A stretch of 64,000 nucleotides of DNA. Origin: Streptomyces spirodelae. GTDB taxonomy: Bacteria; Actinomycetota; Actinomycetes; Streptomycetales; Streptomycetaceae. Below, piece by piece: positions 24,901 through 33,100 of this stretch. The translations under genes were made by a program, and so were the position numbers. The notes under the pieces are model-generated. The model was not told the DNA's origin. It made no database searches and saw only the letters and a program-made list of their open reading frames with translations. The stretch is taken from the NCBI RefSeq assembly GCF_017676385.1, contig NZ_JAFFZN010000010.1, forward strand, positions 144,838-208,837, in the 5' to 3' direction. The number at the start of each line of letters is the position of its first letter. Positions within the stretch are counted from its first letter, which is position 1.

Positions 24901-25679
24901 AACACACCGGCAGCGAGGGCCTGGCGGAACTGGCCGCCGAACGCGAGGCCGAGCGGATCACCTTCGCCGACACCCGTACCCAGCCCCGTGCCGTGATGAC
25001 CTCCTACGAGTGGTCCGGTTCGGAGACCGGGGGCCGCCGCTACTCCCCCTTCGTCATCAACGTCGAGCACAAGAAGCCCTGGCACACCCTCACCGGCCGC
25101 CAGCACTTCTTCGTCCAGCACGACTGGATGGCCGAGCTCGGCGAACAGCTCCCGGTCTACCGGCCACCGCTGAACGCGCCACGCCACTACGGCGACGAGC
25201 ATCTGCGCGACGGCGACCGGGCCGAGGTGACCGTCCGCTACCTGACCCCGCACTCCAAGTGGTCCATCCACTCGAACTACCAGGACAACAAATACATGCT
25301 CGACCTGTCCCGGGGCGGGCCCACCATCTGGATGTCCGCTGGCGACGCCGACAGGATCGGCGTCAAGGACAACGAGTGGGTCGAGGCATACAACCGCAAC
25401 GGCGTCGTCGCCGCCCGTGCCGTGGTCACCCACCGGATGCCCGAGGGCACCGTGTACATGTACCACGCGCAGGACCGCACCGTGAACGTTCCCAGGACCG
25501 AGGTCAGCGGCAAGCGCGGGGGTATCCACAACTCCCTGACGCGGCTGCTGCTCAAACCCACTCATCTCGCGGGCGGCTATGCCCAGTTCACCTACGCGTT
25601 CAACTACTACGGGCCCACCGGCAACCAGCGCGACGAGGTGACCGTCATCCGCCGCCGCTCCCAGAAAGTGGAGTACTGA
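21978..25679 (+). CDS. narG: Respiratory nitrate reductase alpha subunit (NarG)
   Basis: A 1233-residue Mo-bisMGD catalytic subunit reducing nitrate to nitrite on the cytoplasmic face. FS0 cluster ligands match E. coli NarG: H64, C68, C72 (STHGVNCTGSCSWMVY) and C107 (EPRGCPRGAS), with the same spacing. The Mo-ligand Asp is in SFYDWYADLP. Further signatures: QTDVPEAADWWNAGYLVMWGSN, TGCQGVNGGGWAHYVGQEKVRP and NEYFLRHLLGT. Length matches the family (about 1,230-1,250). ATG 21978 is used because the homology begins close to it; upstream sequence in frame is not conserved, and no ribosome site is present. First gene of narGHJI. Confidence 0.97.
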   Translation: MENDQNVRPGQSHAAQGWPLAARRLLTRRETSADGRAVFEDADGKWEGFYRSRWAHDKVVRSTHGVNCTGSCSWMVYVKDGIITWEHQATDYPSIGTDCPEYEPRGCPRGASFSWYTYSPSRVRYPYVRGALLKLWREARERLGDPVAAWAEITSDPAKARAYKRARGKGGLVRADWDEVTELVAAAQVHTAERYGPDRVAGFSPIPAMSMASFAAGARYHSLIGGTLLSFYDWYADLPVASPQVFGDQTDVPEAADWWNAGYLVMWGSNIPVTRTPDAHFLTETRYNGTKVVAVSPDYADNVKHADEWLAPHPGTDGALAMAMGHVVLQEFLVDREVPYFQDYLRKFTDAPFLVSLREHAGGGLVPDGFLTAADLGRETEHAESKTVLVDSATGEPVVPGGSLGFRWGKTEPGRWNLDQGDTVPELSLLDTAEETVAVALPRFDVGSTEGGSVMVRGVPVRRLGGRLVTTVFDLMLAQYGVGRPGLPGSWPSSYEDASEPCTPAWQETITSVPAEQAARIAREFARNAERTRGRSMIAMGAGTNHWFHSDTIYRAFLALTTMTGCQGVNGGGWAHYVGQEKVRPVTGQQHLSFAFDWHRPARHMAGTSYWYLNSGQWRYEAFGPDELATPLGQGRFRGKAFADCLAQAVRLGWTPGHPGFNRNPLDLCDEAARAGRPVAEHIVEELKSGRLRFAAEDPDDPANFPRVLTVWRANLLGSSGKGNEYFLRHLLGTDAAVRSQETPPEGRPEDVVWRAEAPEGKLDLMVTMDFRMTSTGLFSDVVLPAATWYEKDDLSSTDMHPFVHAFTPAIAPPWQARTDYDTFLAVADKFSELASEHLGTRTDVLAVPLQHDTPDELAQPGGAVQDWKTGECEPVPGRNMPKIVTLERDFAATGQKMRAVGPLLDTLGASTKGVTVHPDQEIEELRHRCGTVRDGVAAGRPSLATASDMCEAILALSGTTNGRLATEGFRALEKHTGSEGLAELAAEREAERITFADTRTQPRAVMTSYEWSGSETGGRRYSPFVINVEHKKPWHTLTGRQHFFVQHDWMAELGEQLPVYRPPLNAPRHYGDEHLRDGDRAEVTVRYLTPHSKWSIHSNYQDNKYMLDLSRGGPTIWMSAGDADRIGVKDNEWVEAYNRNGVVAARAVVTHRMPEGTVYMYHAQDRTVNVPRTEVSGKRGGIHNSLTRLLLKPTHLAGGYAQFTYAFNYYGPTGNQRDEVTVIRRRSQKVEY

Positions 25680-25680
25680 G

Positions 25681-27225
25681 ATGAAGGTCATGGCCCAAGT
25701 GGCGATGGTGATGAACCTCGACAAGTGCATCGGGTGCCACACCTGCTCCGTCACCTGCAAACAGACGTGGACCAACAGGACAGGAGTCGAGTACGCCTGG
25801 TTCAACAACGTCGAGACCAAACCGGGCGTCGGCTACCCGCGCCGATACGAGGACCAGGAGCGCTGGAAGGGCGGCTGGATGCTCGACAAGCGCGGCCGGC
25901 TGGTGCTGCGGTCCGGCGGCCGGGTCAAACGGCTGCTGTCCCTGTTCTCCAACCCCGACCTGCCGTCCATCGAGGACTACTACGAGCCGGTCACCTACGA
26001 CTACGACAACCTGGTCAGCGCGCCCGCCCAGGACGACGTCCCCGTCGCACGTCCCCGCTCGGTCCTCACCGGCAAGCCCACGGCCATCACCTGGGGCGCC
26101 AACTGGGAGGACGGCCTCGGCGGCGCCCCGGAACACGCGGGCGGAGACCCGAACCTGAGCGGTGAGTGGGCCCAAAAGGTCAAGTTCGAGTTCGAGCAGA
26201 CCTTCCTCTTCCACCTGCCCCGCCTGTGCGAGCACTGCCTCAACCCCGCCTGCGTCTCCGCCTGCCCCTCGGGCGCGATGTACAAGCGGGTCGAGGACGG
26301 CATCGTCCTCGTCGACCAGGACCGCTGCCGCGGCTGGCGCATGTGCGCCACCGCCTGCCCGTACAAGAAGGTGTACATCAACCACGCCACCGGCAAGGCC
26401 GAGAAGTGCACGTTCTGCTTCCCGCGCATCGAGGCCGGCCAGCCCACGGTCTGCTCCGAGACGTGCGTCGGCCGCCTGCGCTACCTGGGAGTACTGCTCT
26501 ACGACGCCGACCGGGTCGGAGAGGCAGCGGCCACACCCGACGAGAAGGACCTGCTGGACGCCCAGCGCGGAGTGTTCCTCGACCCTTCCGACCCGCAGAC
26601 CGTCGCCGCGGCGAGGCGGTCGGGCGTGCCCGAGGACTGGTTGGAGGCCGCACGCCACTCCCCGGTCTACGACCTGGTCATGCGGTACAAGGTGGCGCTG
26701 CCCCTGCACCCGGAGTACCGGACGATGCCGATGGTCTGGTACGTGCCGCCGCTCTCCCCGGTACTGGACGCGGTCGACGCGGCCGGCGGCGACCAGGACG
26801 ACCCCGACCACGTGTTCACCGCCGTCACCCGGCTGCGCATTCCACTGGAGTACCTCGCCGAGCTGTTCACCGCCGGGGACACCGATGTCGTAGCCGGAGT
26901 GCTGATGAAACTCACCGCCCTGCGCTCCTACATGCGCGAACGGTCCCTGGGTGAGGTGGGCGACGAGACCGCGCTGAAGGCGGTGGGCCTGACCGGCCGC
27001 GAGGCGGAGGACCTGCACCGGCTGCTCGCCGTGGCCAAGTACGCCGACCGGTACGTCGTCCCCGCCGCGCACAAGGAGGACAGCGCCGCCCTCAGCGCGA
27101 TGGAGAACCGCTGCCCGGTCGAGTTCTCCGGAGACGCCCAGCCCACCGACGGACGCCGCGTGATGCTCGGCATCCCCACCCTGCGCCGCCGTACATCCGA
27201 CGCCCCCGCCGGAGGTCACCTGTGA
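25681..27225 (+). CDS. narH: Respiratory nitrate reductase beta subunit (NarH)
   Basis: A 514-residue iron-sulfur electron-transfer subunit passing electrons from NarI heme to NarG. Four clusters are readable: CIGCHTCSVTCKQTW at the N-terminus, CEHCLNPACVSACPSG, CRGWRMCATACPYKK (Trp replaces one Cys, giving the [3Fe-4S] cluster) and KCTFCFPRIEAGQPTVCSETCVGR. It begins 1 nt after the narG TGA and its stop overlaps the narJ start (GTGA), so the four nar genes are tightly coupled. Confidence 0.97.
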   Translation: MKVMAQVAMVMNLDKCIGCHTCSVTCKQTWTNRTGVEYAWFNNVETKPGVGYPRRYEDQERWKGGWMLDKRGRLVLRSGGRVKRLLSLFSNPDLPSIEDYYEPVTYDYDNLVSAPAQDDVPVARPRSVLTGKPTAITWGANWEDGLGGAPEHAGGDPNLSGEWAQKVKFEFEQTFLFHLPRLCEHCLNPACVSACPSGAMYKRVEDGIVLVDQDRCRGWRMCATACPYKKVYINHATGKAEKCTFCFPRIEAGQPTVCSETCVGRLRYLGVLLYDADRVGEAAATPDEKDLLDAQRGVFLDPSDPQTVAAARRSGVPEDWLEAARHSPVYDLVMRYKVALPLHPEYRTMPMVWYVPPLSPVLDAVDAAGGDQDDPDHVFTAVTRLRIPLEYLAELFTAGDTDVVAGVLMKLTALRSYMRERSLGEVGDETALKAVGLTGREAEDLHRLLAVAKYADRYVVPAAHKEDSAALSAMENRCPVEFSGDAQPTDGRRVMLGIPTLRRRTSDAPAGGHL

Positions 27226-28040
27226 GCCCGCTGCCCGCCGCCGTCCCGGCCGCCGTCCGCACCCGCGTCCGTGCCGCCCTGAGCCCCCGCGGCCGCGCCC
27301 CGCGCCCCGATCGCCGGGAGCGGCCGTCCCCGCTCACGCCCGAGGAGACCGAGGCGCGGGCGCTGCTGCTGCGCCTGATGTCCCTCCTGACGCAGTACCC
27401 GGACGCCGAACTCACCGGCGCCCGGCCCGTCATCGCCGCCACGGTGCGGGCTCTGGCCCCGTCTCCGGCCGCCTCCGAGCTGGCCGCCTTCACCGGCTGG
27501 CTGACCGAGCAGGAACCGGCGGCGGTGGAACAGCACTACGTCGAGATGTTCGACCTGCGCCGCAGGAGCAGCCTCTACCTCACCTACTATCTGCACGGCG
27601 ACACCCGCCGCCGCGGTATGGCCCTGCTCACCCTCGCCCAGCGCTACCGCGCCGCCGGCTGGGACACCGACGGCGGGGAACTGCCGGACCACCTCCCCGT
27701 CGTCCTCGAGTTCGCCGCGCTCGCCGGGCCCCGGGCGGGCGAGGCTCCGCTACGGCAGCACCGGCGGGGCCTGGAGCTCATCCACCGGGCCCTGAACGAA
27801 GCGGAATCCCCCTACCGACACGTCCTGGCGGCGCTGCTGAGCCTGCTGCCACCGGCCACCGAAGCCGATCTGCGGGCGGTGGCCGACCTGGCCGCACAGG
27901 GGCCGCCCAACGAAGACGTCGGTCTGGACCCGTACGGAGCAGGTGAGTTCGCACCGCCCGGCACGTTCGTCCCACCCGAGCAGGCCCCGCCCACTCTCGC
28001 GACGCCACCCGCCGCGCACCGTCAGGGAGATTGCCGATGA
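27222..28040 (+). CDS. narJ: Nitrate reductase assembly chaperone (NarJ)
   Basis: A 272-residue TorD/NarJ-type chaperone that binds apo-NarG and helps insert the Mo cofactor and FS0 cluster; not part of the final enzyme. The helical core LLLRLMSLLTQYPDAELT...FTGWLTEQEPAAVEQHYVEMFDLRRRSSLYLTYYLHGDTRRRGMALL is the family signature, with YVEMFDLRRRSSLYLTYYLHGDTR especially conserved. The N-terminal 35 residues are Arg/Pro-rich and the C-terminal 40 Pro-rich, both typical actinobacterial extensions. GTG start overlapping the narH stop. Confidence 0.95.
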   Translation: MSPLPAAVPAAVRTRVRAALSPRGRAPRPDRRERPSPLTPEETEARALLLRLMSLLTQYPDAELTGARPVIAATVRALAPSPAASELAAFTGWLTEQEPAAVEQHYVEMFDLRRRSSLYLTYYLHGDTRRRGMALLTLAQRYRAAGWDTDGGELPDHLPVVLEFAALAGPRAGEAPLRQHRRGLELIHRALNEAESPYRHVLAALLSLLPPATEADLRAVADLAAQGPPNEDVGLDPYGAGEFAPPGTFVPPEQAPPTLATPPAAHRQGDCR

Positions 28041-28795
28041 CCACCTCCGCAGCCGACCTCCTGCTGTGGGTCGCTCTCCCTTACGTCTGCCTGGCCGTCT
28101 TCGTCGTCGGCCACATCTGGCGCTACCGACACGACCAGTTCGGCTGGACCTCCCGCACCAGCCAGCTCTTCGAACACCGTTGGCTGCGCTGGGGCAGCCC
28201 GCTGTTCCACCTCGGCGCCTTCATGGTCATCGGCGGACACATCGTCGGCTTGGCCGTTCCCGACTCGTGGACCGAGGCCGCGGGCATCAGCGAGCACGCT
28301 TACCACACCACGGCGGTGTGGGCCGGTTCGGTGGCCGGCGTCGCCATGGTCACCGGGCTGGGAATGCTGTGCGCCCGACGACTGCTGACCAGGCGCATCC
28401 GCCTGGGCACCGACCGCAGCGACAAGCTCCTCTTCCCTCTGCTGGCCGCCACGGTGCTGCTGGGCATCTCCGCGACCGCCGCCCACAACGTCTTCGGTGC
28501 CGGCTACGACTACCGCGAGTCCATCTCCGTCTGGTTCCGCGGCATCTTCACACTGCGGCCGCAGCCCGAGGCGATCACCGGAGCCCCGCTGCTGTTCCAG
28601 CTCCACGCCCTCACCGCCTGCCTGCTCTTCGCGGCCTGGCCCTTCACCCGCCTCGTCCACGTGTGGAGCGCACCCATCGGCTATCTGTCCCGCCCCTACC
28701 TGGTCTACCGGCGACGAGCCATAGCACAGGCGCCCGTGCCGCACGGTGCCCCGGCGCAGCAGCCGGGCACCCGGCGCTCCCGACACCCGGCATGA
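28037..28795 (+). CDS. narI: Respiratory nitrate reductase gamma subunit (NarI)
   Basis: A 252-residue, five-helix cytochrome b anchoring the enzyme and oxidising menaquinol. Heme-ligand histidines are expected in FHLGAFMVIGGHIVGL (helix 2) and FQLHALTACLLFAAWPFTRLVHVWSAP (helix 5). The ATG at 28037 overlaps the narJ TGA (ATGA) and follows GGGAGA; a TTG at 28031 is a less likely start. It ends the nar operon, with a strong bidirectional terminator 136 bp downstream. The C-terminal tail beyond residue 230 is not conserved. Confidence 0.96.
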   Translation: MTTSAADLLLWVALPYVCLAVFVVGHIWRYRHDQFGWTSRTSQLFEHRWLRWGSPLFHLGAFMVIGGHIVGLAVPDSWTEAAGISEHAYHTTAVWAGSVAGVAMVTGLGMLCARRLLTRRIRLGTDRSDKLLFPLLAATVLLGISATAAHNVFGAGYDYRESISVWFRGIFTLRPQPEAITGAPLLFQLHALTACLLFAAWPFTRLVHVWSAPIGYLSRPYLVYRRRAIAQAPVPHGAPAQQPGTRRSRHPA

Positions 28796-28930
28796 GCACC
28801 TCGCCGGCCGCCTCCCAGTTCGGCGCGTGTGCTTGCGCATGGGGCACACCCGAAACCGCCGTACCTCCGCTTCCGTGCTTCCTCGGCGCCCCGGCATCTG
28901 AACAGAACACGCCGACGGGGCCGGAACAGG

Positions 28931-28962
28931 GTGCCTGCGAGCGGGAGGTCACTCGCAGGCAC
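28931..28962. terminator. Bidirectional terminator between narI and the dehydrogenase gene
   Basis: GTGCCTGCGAG (28931-28941) and its exact complement CTCGCAGGCAC (28952-28962) form a perfect 11-bp stem with a 10-nt loop between converging genes ending at 28795 and 28985. Confidence 0.8.
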
Positions 28963-28984
28963 ATCACGTCTCGCGTGAAGCTGT

Positions 28985-30445
28985 TCAGGAGTGTCCGGAG
29001 GACTGGTCGGTCGCGCCCGGCCAGTACGCCGAAAAGGCGGCGGCGGGCTGTCGGCCGGTGTCGGTGAGTGTTCCTTCCACCTCCAGGCCGAGCTGGGTCG
29101 GAGCCGCTCCGTTCATCGGGGCGGTGACGGCATCGGCCACGACTGCGGTTTCCGTCGACGAGGCGGAGTCGGTGGTCGGGGATGCGGCGTCGGGGCCTGC
29201 GTCCAGCGTCTCTTGTGAGGTGCGCCCGAACAGGTCGCGGAAGGCCACCGCTCCCCCGCATTCGTCGATCATCCGCTGTGAGTTCTCCTTCGCCAGCTGT
29301 ACACCGGCGGCCCGCATGGACGCGCCCGTCTCGTCGGCCCGGCTCATGAGTTCCCGGACCAGCGGGCGGATCTGCGAGGCCAGTCGGCGGCACGCTCCGG
29401 TGGGGCTGACGACGTCGCCCAGAATGACCCACCAGGCTCCCGCAGCAGCGCCGGTGTTCGCGATGAAATCGGGGACGACGGTGACGCCTCGGTCCCGCAG
29501 GAGTTGCTCGGCTTCGGGTGTGGTGGGTACGTTCGCCGCTTCCACCACGAGCTTCCCGCGGATGCGTGCGCAGTTGGCATCCGTGATGGCGTAGGAGACA
29601 GCGGCCGGCACCAGGACGTCGGCATCCTGCTCCAACCACTCGTCGCCTGGGCGTTCCTCGTCGTCGTCACGCAGGACGGAGCGGTCGATCACACCGGTGG
29701 TGCTCCGCGCGAGCAGCAGGTCTTCTGGATCGATACCGCGTGACGTGTTGCGGACGAGTCCATGGGCGTCCGTGACTCCGACGATCTTCACCCCCGCGCG
29801 AGCGAGGTACAGCGCGGTCGCCCCTCCCATCGTGCCGAACCCCTGGACGACGGCGCGTGCGGACGCGGCCGGAATGCCCCGGTGGTCCAGGGCCGCCAGA
29901 GCTGCCTCCGCCACGCCGAAGCCGCCGACCAGCTCCGAGAGTTTCAACCCGTCCGTCCGGGTGGCGAAAGCCCGCTGGATGCGTGCGCGCACTTCGGCCT
30001 CGTCCGGAGCGCGGACCACGGCGGCGTGAAAGGAGGTGTCCCCCAGGCCGATCTGTGCGAAAGCCTGGTCGAGCTGGTCCTGCTGCGTACCGAGATCTCC
30101 CGCGGTCACCCAGAAGCGCTCCAGCAGCGGACGGACCCCCTGGAGGAATCGCTTCCTCACCTCCTCGGCCCGGGGGTCCGCGGGGTCGAAGTCGATTCCG
30201 CCCTTGGCCCCGCCGACAGGGATGCCGAAGGCCCCCATCTTCAGGGTCATCTCCCGCGCGAGTTCAGCGACCTCGTCGAGCGTGCACCCGGTGCGCATGC
30301 GGAGGCCGCCCGTGGCGATGCCCGTCACCAGCTGGTCGATCACGACATACCCGCGAGCGGGAGTTTCGGAATCGCGCCAGGTTACTTGGAGAAAGGGTTC
30401 ATGCTCGGAAGCCTGCAGCGGCGCGCCGGCAGTGTTCTGTGTCAT
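28985..30445 (-). CDS. Glu/Leu/Phe/Val-family amino acid dehydrogenase with C-terminal tail
   Basis: A 486-residue NAD(P)-dependent amino acid dehydrogenase. The catalytic lysines lie in LKMGAFGIPVGGAKGGIDF and the catalytic Asp in WVTAGDLGT. The Rossmann segment is VVQGFGTMGGATALYLARAGVKIVGVTD. The core ends near 400, and about 75 further residues (DAASPTTDSASSTETAVV...) form a low-complexity Ser/Thr/Ala tail that normal glutamate dehydrogenases lack. Glutamate is the default substrate guess, but the N-terminus is short and the specificity is open. A DevR-like box and a second palindrome sit upstream, suggesting hypoxic induction with the nar genes; assimilation of ammonium or redox balancing would fit. 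Confidence 0.88.
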   Translation of the reverse strand: MTQNTAGAPLQASEHEPFLQVTWRDSETPARGYVVIDQLVTGIATGGLRMRTGCTLDEVAELAREMTLKMGAFGIPVGGAKGGIDFDPADPRAEEVRKRFLQGVRPLLERFWVTAGDLGTQQDQLDQAFAQIGLGDTSFHAAVVRAPDEAEVRARIQRAFATRTDGLKLSELVGGFGVAEAALAALDHRGIPAASARAVVQGFGTMGGATALYLARAGVKIVGVTDAHGLVRNTSRGIDPEDLLLARSTTGVIDRSVLRDDDEERPGDEWLEQDADVLVPAAVSYAITDANCARIRGKLVVEAANVPTTPEAEQLLRDRGVTVVPDFIANTGAAAGAWWVILGDVVSPTGACRRLASQIRPLVRELMSRADETGASMRAAGVQLAKENSQRMIDECGGAVAFRDLFGRTSQETLDAGPDAASPTTDSASSTETAVVADAVTAPMNGAAPTQLGLEVEGTLTDTGRQPAAAFSAYWPGATDQSSGHS

Positions 30446-30487
30446 GTGGCACTCACCCTTCCGATGATTATCCAGCTTCCACGCACG

Positions 30488-30520
30488 GTTTCAGCGCAGA
30501 ATCGCCCCAAGGGCTGAAAC
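30488..30520. promoter_or_regulatory. Inverted repeat upstream of the dehydrogenase gene
   Basis: GTTTCAGC (30488-30495) and GCTGAAAC (30513-30520) are perfect inverted arms with centres 25 bp apart, 43-75 bp before the start codon. It is a candidate operator for an unidentified regulator. Confidence 0.5.
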
Positions 30521-30536
30521 GGCATCACTTCTGGTG

Positions 30537-30550
30537 GGACCGCACGGTCC
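30537..30550. promoter_or_regulatory. DevR/OsdR-like box upstream of the dehydrogenase gene
   Basis: GGACCGCACGGTCC is a perfect palindrome around a CA centre that fits GGRCCRNNNGGYCC, 92 bp before the dehydrogenase start. It extends the proposed regulon beyond the nar operon. Confidence 0.6.
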
Positions 30551-31415
30551 TGTTCCGCCGGTCAGGCGGCAATATGCACGATGATCGGGCAGGCGCATTC
30601 AGGCACGCCAAATGGCACCCGCAGGGGATGTTCTTCAAGTGATCCCTGGAGAAGGGATTCGTGGATGTACGCAGAGAACGCATCCGGTTGCGTTGTACGT
30701 AGCGACCACTGTGAGGTCGGGATCACCCCTTGTCAAGGAGTCTCTGAGAGCGGCTCCGGCGCCCGTACAGCCACACCTCTGCCCACATCGACGATCAGCC
30801 GAACGCGCGGTACTGTCAGGCACGTTGGGTAGCCGCACCGGGAGACTCCACGCGACCCCTGGGACCGGAACGGCAACGTCGCCCCCACCGATCGGGTGAC
30901 CTTCCATCCGACTGCGGCGCAGCCGATTCGCCGCGGTCGTGTCGCCGCCTCGGGAAGTACGACTCGCGCTCTCCTACTGGCCGGCGGGTTCCACTCAATC
31001 GTCAAACCTCGTCCGGCGCCTTCACCCTGCGCTACCCGCCTCACCGCGATCCGAATTCGAGATGCCCGGCTCACACATTCAGCACTGGCGTGGTGCCCGT
31101 CCGTCCACGTCCATGGATGGCAGAAATTCTCCCGGCGCCACCCGGCCTTCACGGGCAAACCAACGGTGCACGACACTCGCTTCAGAAAATAGCGAGCATC
31201 CGTCAAGGACTCCGGCTCCTGTGTGGCACGAAACCCGGACTCCGTACCGACGGGCCGCGACCGAGCCCGAGAAGCGCGACCGACAAGCACGGCACTTGGC
31301 GGTCCTTATCGGCAGCCTGGCCATGGAGCTCGTCCGGTCGACGGGCCGTGGCCGATACGGCAGAGTCTTCTCGAATGCAACGCGCAGTCCATCCCATGCC
31401 GCGGTGCCGGACGCG
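30551..31415. other. Long stretch without a supported gene
   Basis: About 860 bases. Open frames exist on both strands but none has a ribosome site plus a recognisable family. A plus-strand segment near 31255-31360 (ATEPEKRDRQARHLAVLIGSL) looks protein-like and may be a gene fragment. I see no RNA gene. Confidence 0.35.
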
Positions 31416-32132
31416 TCACGCGCGGTCGTGGCTGGTGCCGTTGTGGGCGAGGGCGCTGGGGGTCAGGCAACCCACGATCGCGGGAGCCTGCTGGATGAGC
31501 GTGTCGTTGGTGAGCGCTTCCACCATGAACAACGCGAAGTCCACCCGGCGCGTCAGGTTGCTGGCCAGCACCGGGTCACCTACATGGCTGCTCCACACGG
31601 GCAGGCCCTGGCTTTCACCCTCCTCAAGACTGCTGCCGCGCACCATGGTCCACCGTGTGTCGCTGGCGAAGACCCGGCGGCACGCCTCCACCTGGTCGTC
31701 GATCTCGACGGCACGGAAGAGCTTGCCGAGCACGGCGGCGGCCCGGACGCCCATGGTGAACATCCGCGAGTACTTGTCCTTGCCGTCGCGCGTGATGTGC
31801 CAGCCGCAGGAGAAGACCAGGCGTGCGCCCGGTCGCGCGTTGTCGAGCACCGCCTGCGCCGTGCCGGACGCGTACTGCTGTACGCCCCAGGGCACCAGCA
31901 CAGTCAGCACTCCGTCGCATCCTGCGACCGCCCTCCGGATCACGTCAGGGTCGTTCGTGGGTCCGGGGACGATGGCCATCCGCCCCTCGAACGCGGCCAG
32001 CTTCGGCACACTGCGCTCCCGGCACACACCGACCACCTCGTAGCCGCGCTCCAGAGCGTGCCGGACCATGTACTGGCCGAGCTTCCCGGACGCCCCGACG
32101 ATGCAGACCTTCTTCACTCGATCCGTGCCCAT
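31416..32132 (-). CDS. NmrA/SDR-like NAD(P)-binding protein
   Basis: A 238-residue atypical short-chain dehydrogenase of the NAD(P)H-binding NmrA type. The dinucleotide motif GASGKLGQYMVRHALERGYEVVGVCR is at residues 13-38. The later segments RRAVAGCDGVLTVLVPWG and WTMVRGSSLEEG follow the family; no YxxxK catalytic pair is evident, so it may be a redox sensor or an isomerase-like enzyme. ATG 32132 is favoured by the Rossmann start just after it and a GGGGT-type ribosome site. It is divergent from a TetR regulator that probably controls it. Confidence 0.8.
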   Translation of the reverse strand: MGTDRVKKVCIVGASGKLGQYMVRHALERGYEVVGVCRERSVPKLAAFEGRMAIVPGPTNDPDVIRRAVAGCDGVLTVLVPWGVQQYASGTAQAVLDNARPGARLVFSCGWHITRDGKDKYSRMFTMGVRAAAVLGKLFRAVEIDDQVEACRRVFASDTRWTMVRGSSLEEGESQGLPVWSSHVGDPVLASNLTRRVDFALFMVEALTNDTLIQQAPAIVGCLTPSALAHNGTSHDRA

Positions 32133-32169
32133 GACCCCAGCCCTTCGCCCACGTGCCCACCTTATGCTG

Positions 32170-32187
32170 TAAGGCAAGCTAGCCTTA
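32170..32187. promoter_or_regulatory. TetR-type operator in the NmrA/TetR divergent promoter
   Basis: TAAGGC (32170-32175) and GCCTTA (32182-32187) are inverted arms 6 nt apart. A direct-repeat half site (CGTAAGGC, ending 32198) follows. It overlaps the likely promoters of both divergent genes. Confidence 0.65.
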
Positions 32188-32226
32188 TACCGTAAGGCGG
32201 TCAAGAGAAGCCGAGAAGGAGGGCGG

Positions 32227-32913
32227 ATGGTCAAGGCAGGCAAGGGCCGGCGCGGGGCATCGGCGCGCACCCCGCTCAGTCGCGAACGCGTGGTCCGTAC
32301 GGCTATGGCGGTGGCGGACGAGAAGGGAACCGCAGCAGCGCTCACCATGCGGGCCATCGCCGAGCCCCTGGGAGTCGAGGCGATGTCGCTCTATCACCAT
32401 GTGGCGGGCAGGGAGGACATCCTGGACGGCATGGTGGACACGGTGTTCGACGAGATCGACCTGCCACCGCGCGACATCGACTGGAAAAGTGCCATGCGCC
32501 ACCGCGCGGCATCCGCCCGCGCCGTCCTACAGCGCCACCCATGGGCCATTGGCCTCTTGGACTCCCGCTCCCAGCCCGGCCCCGCGACCCTGCGCCACCA
32601 CGATGCCGTCATCGGAGCCCTGCGCTCCGGGGGCTTCTCGGTGTCGATGGCGGCCCACGCCGTCTCGCTGATCGACAGCTATCTGTACGGCTTCGTGTTG
32701 CAGGAGCAGAGCCTTCCGTTCACCGGCACGGCTGAGTTGGGCGAGGTGGCCGGCGCCATCCTGCGCGACATGCCCGCCGACACCTACCCTCACCTCACCG
32801 AACTGGCCACCGAGCACGCTCTCAAGCCCGGCTATGACTACGCCGACGAGTTCGCCTTCGGTCTCACCCTCATCCTCGACGCCCTCCACCCGGACGAGGC
32901 CACCGGCACATAG
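32227..32913 (+). CDS. TetR-family repressor (TetR_C type)
   Basis: A 228-residue regulator with an N-terminal helix-turn-helix ([58 protein letters not shown]; the LYHHV recognition helix end resembles tetracycline-repressor type proteins) and an all-helical ligand domain (about 90-220) of the TetR_C kind. ATG with a near-perfect AAGGAGGG 5 nt upstream. Divergent from the NmrA-like gene, and expected to bind the 32170-32187 palindrome. Confidence 0.92.
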   Translation: MVKAGKGRRGASARTPLSRERVVRTAMAVADEKGTAAALTMRAIAEPLGVEAMSLYHHVAGREDILDGMVDTVFDEIDLPPRDIDWKSAMRHRAASARAVLQRHPWAIGLLDSRSQPGPATLRHHDAVIGALRSGGFSVSMAAHAVSLIDSYLYGFVLQEQSLPFTGTAELGEVAGAILRDMPADTYPHLTELATEHALKPGYDYADEFAFGLTLILDALHPDEATGT

Positions 32914-33100
32914 CTGATCCGGCGGACAGAAGCGAGCCGTCGAAGGTCAGACCGCCGACCAACTCGTGACCGGGGCGGCGGTGAGAGGGACAAGGCAGCG
33001 GGTCGGCATGGTCACGGAACACTGATCCGCAGACCGCGTTCCCGGCTGCCTCGCGGTGACTCCCCCCACGCCTCGACCGCCGTCGCAGCACGGGGAAGAG

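Noticed and set aside
21963..25820. A 1285-codon open frame on the minus strand antisense to narG
   Set aside because: It is a mirror of the high-GC third-position pattern of narG. It shows His/Gly/Val-rich repeats with no family pattern, while the plus strand has every NarG motif.
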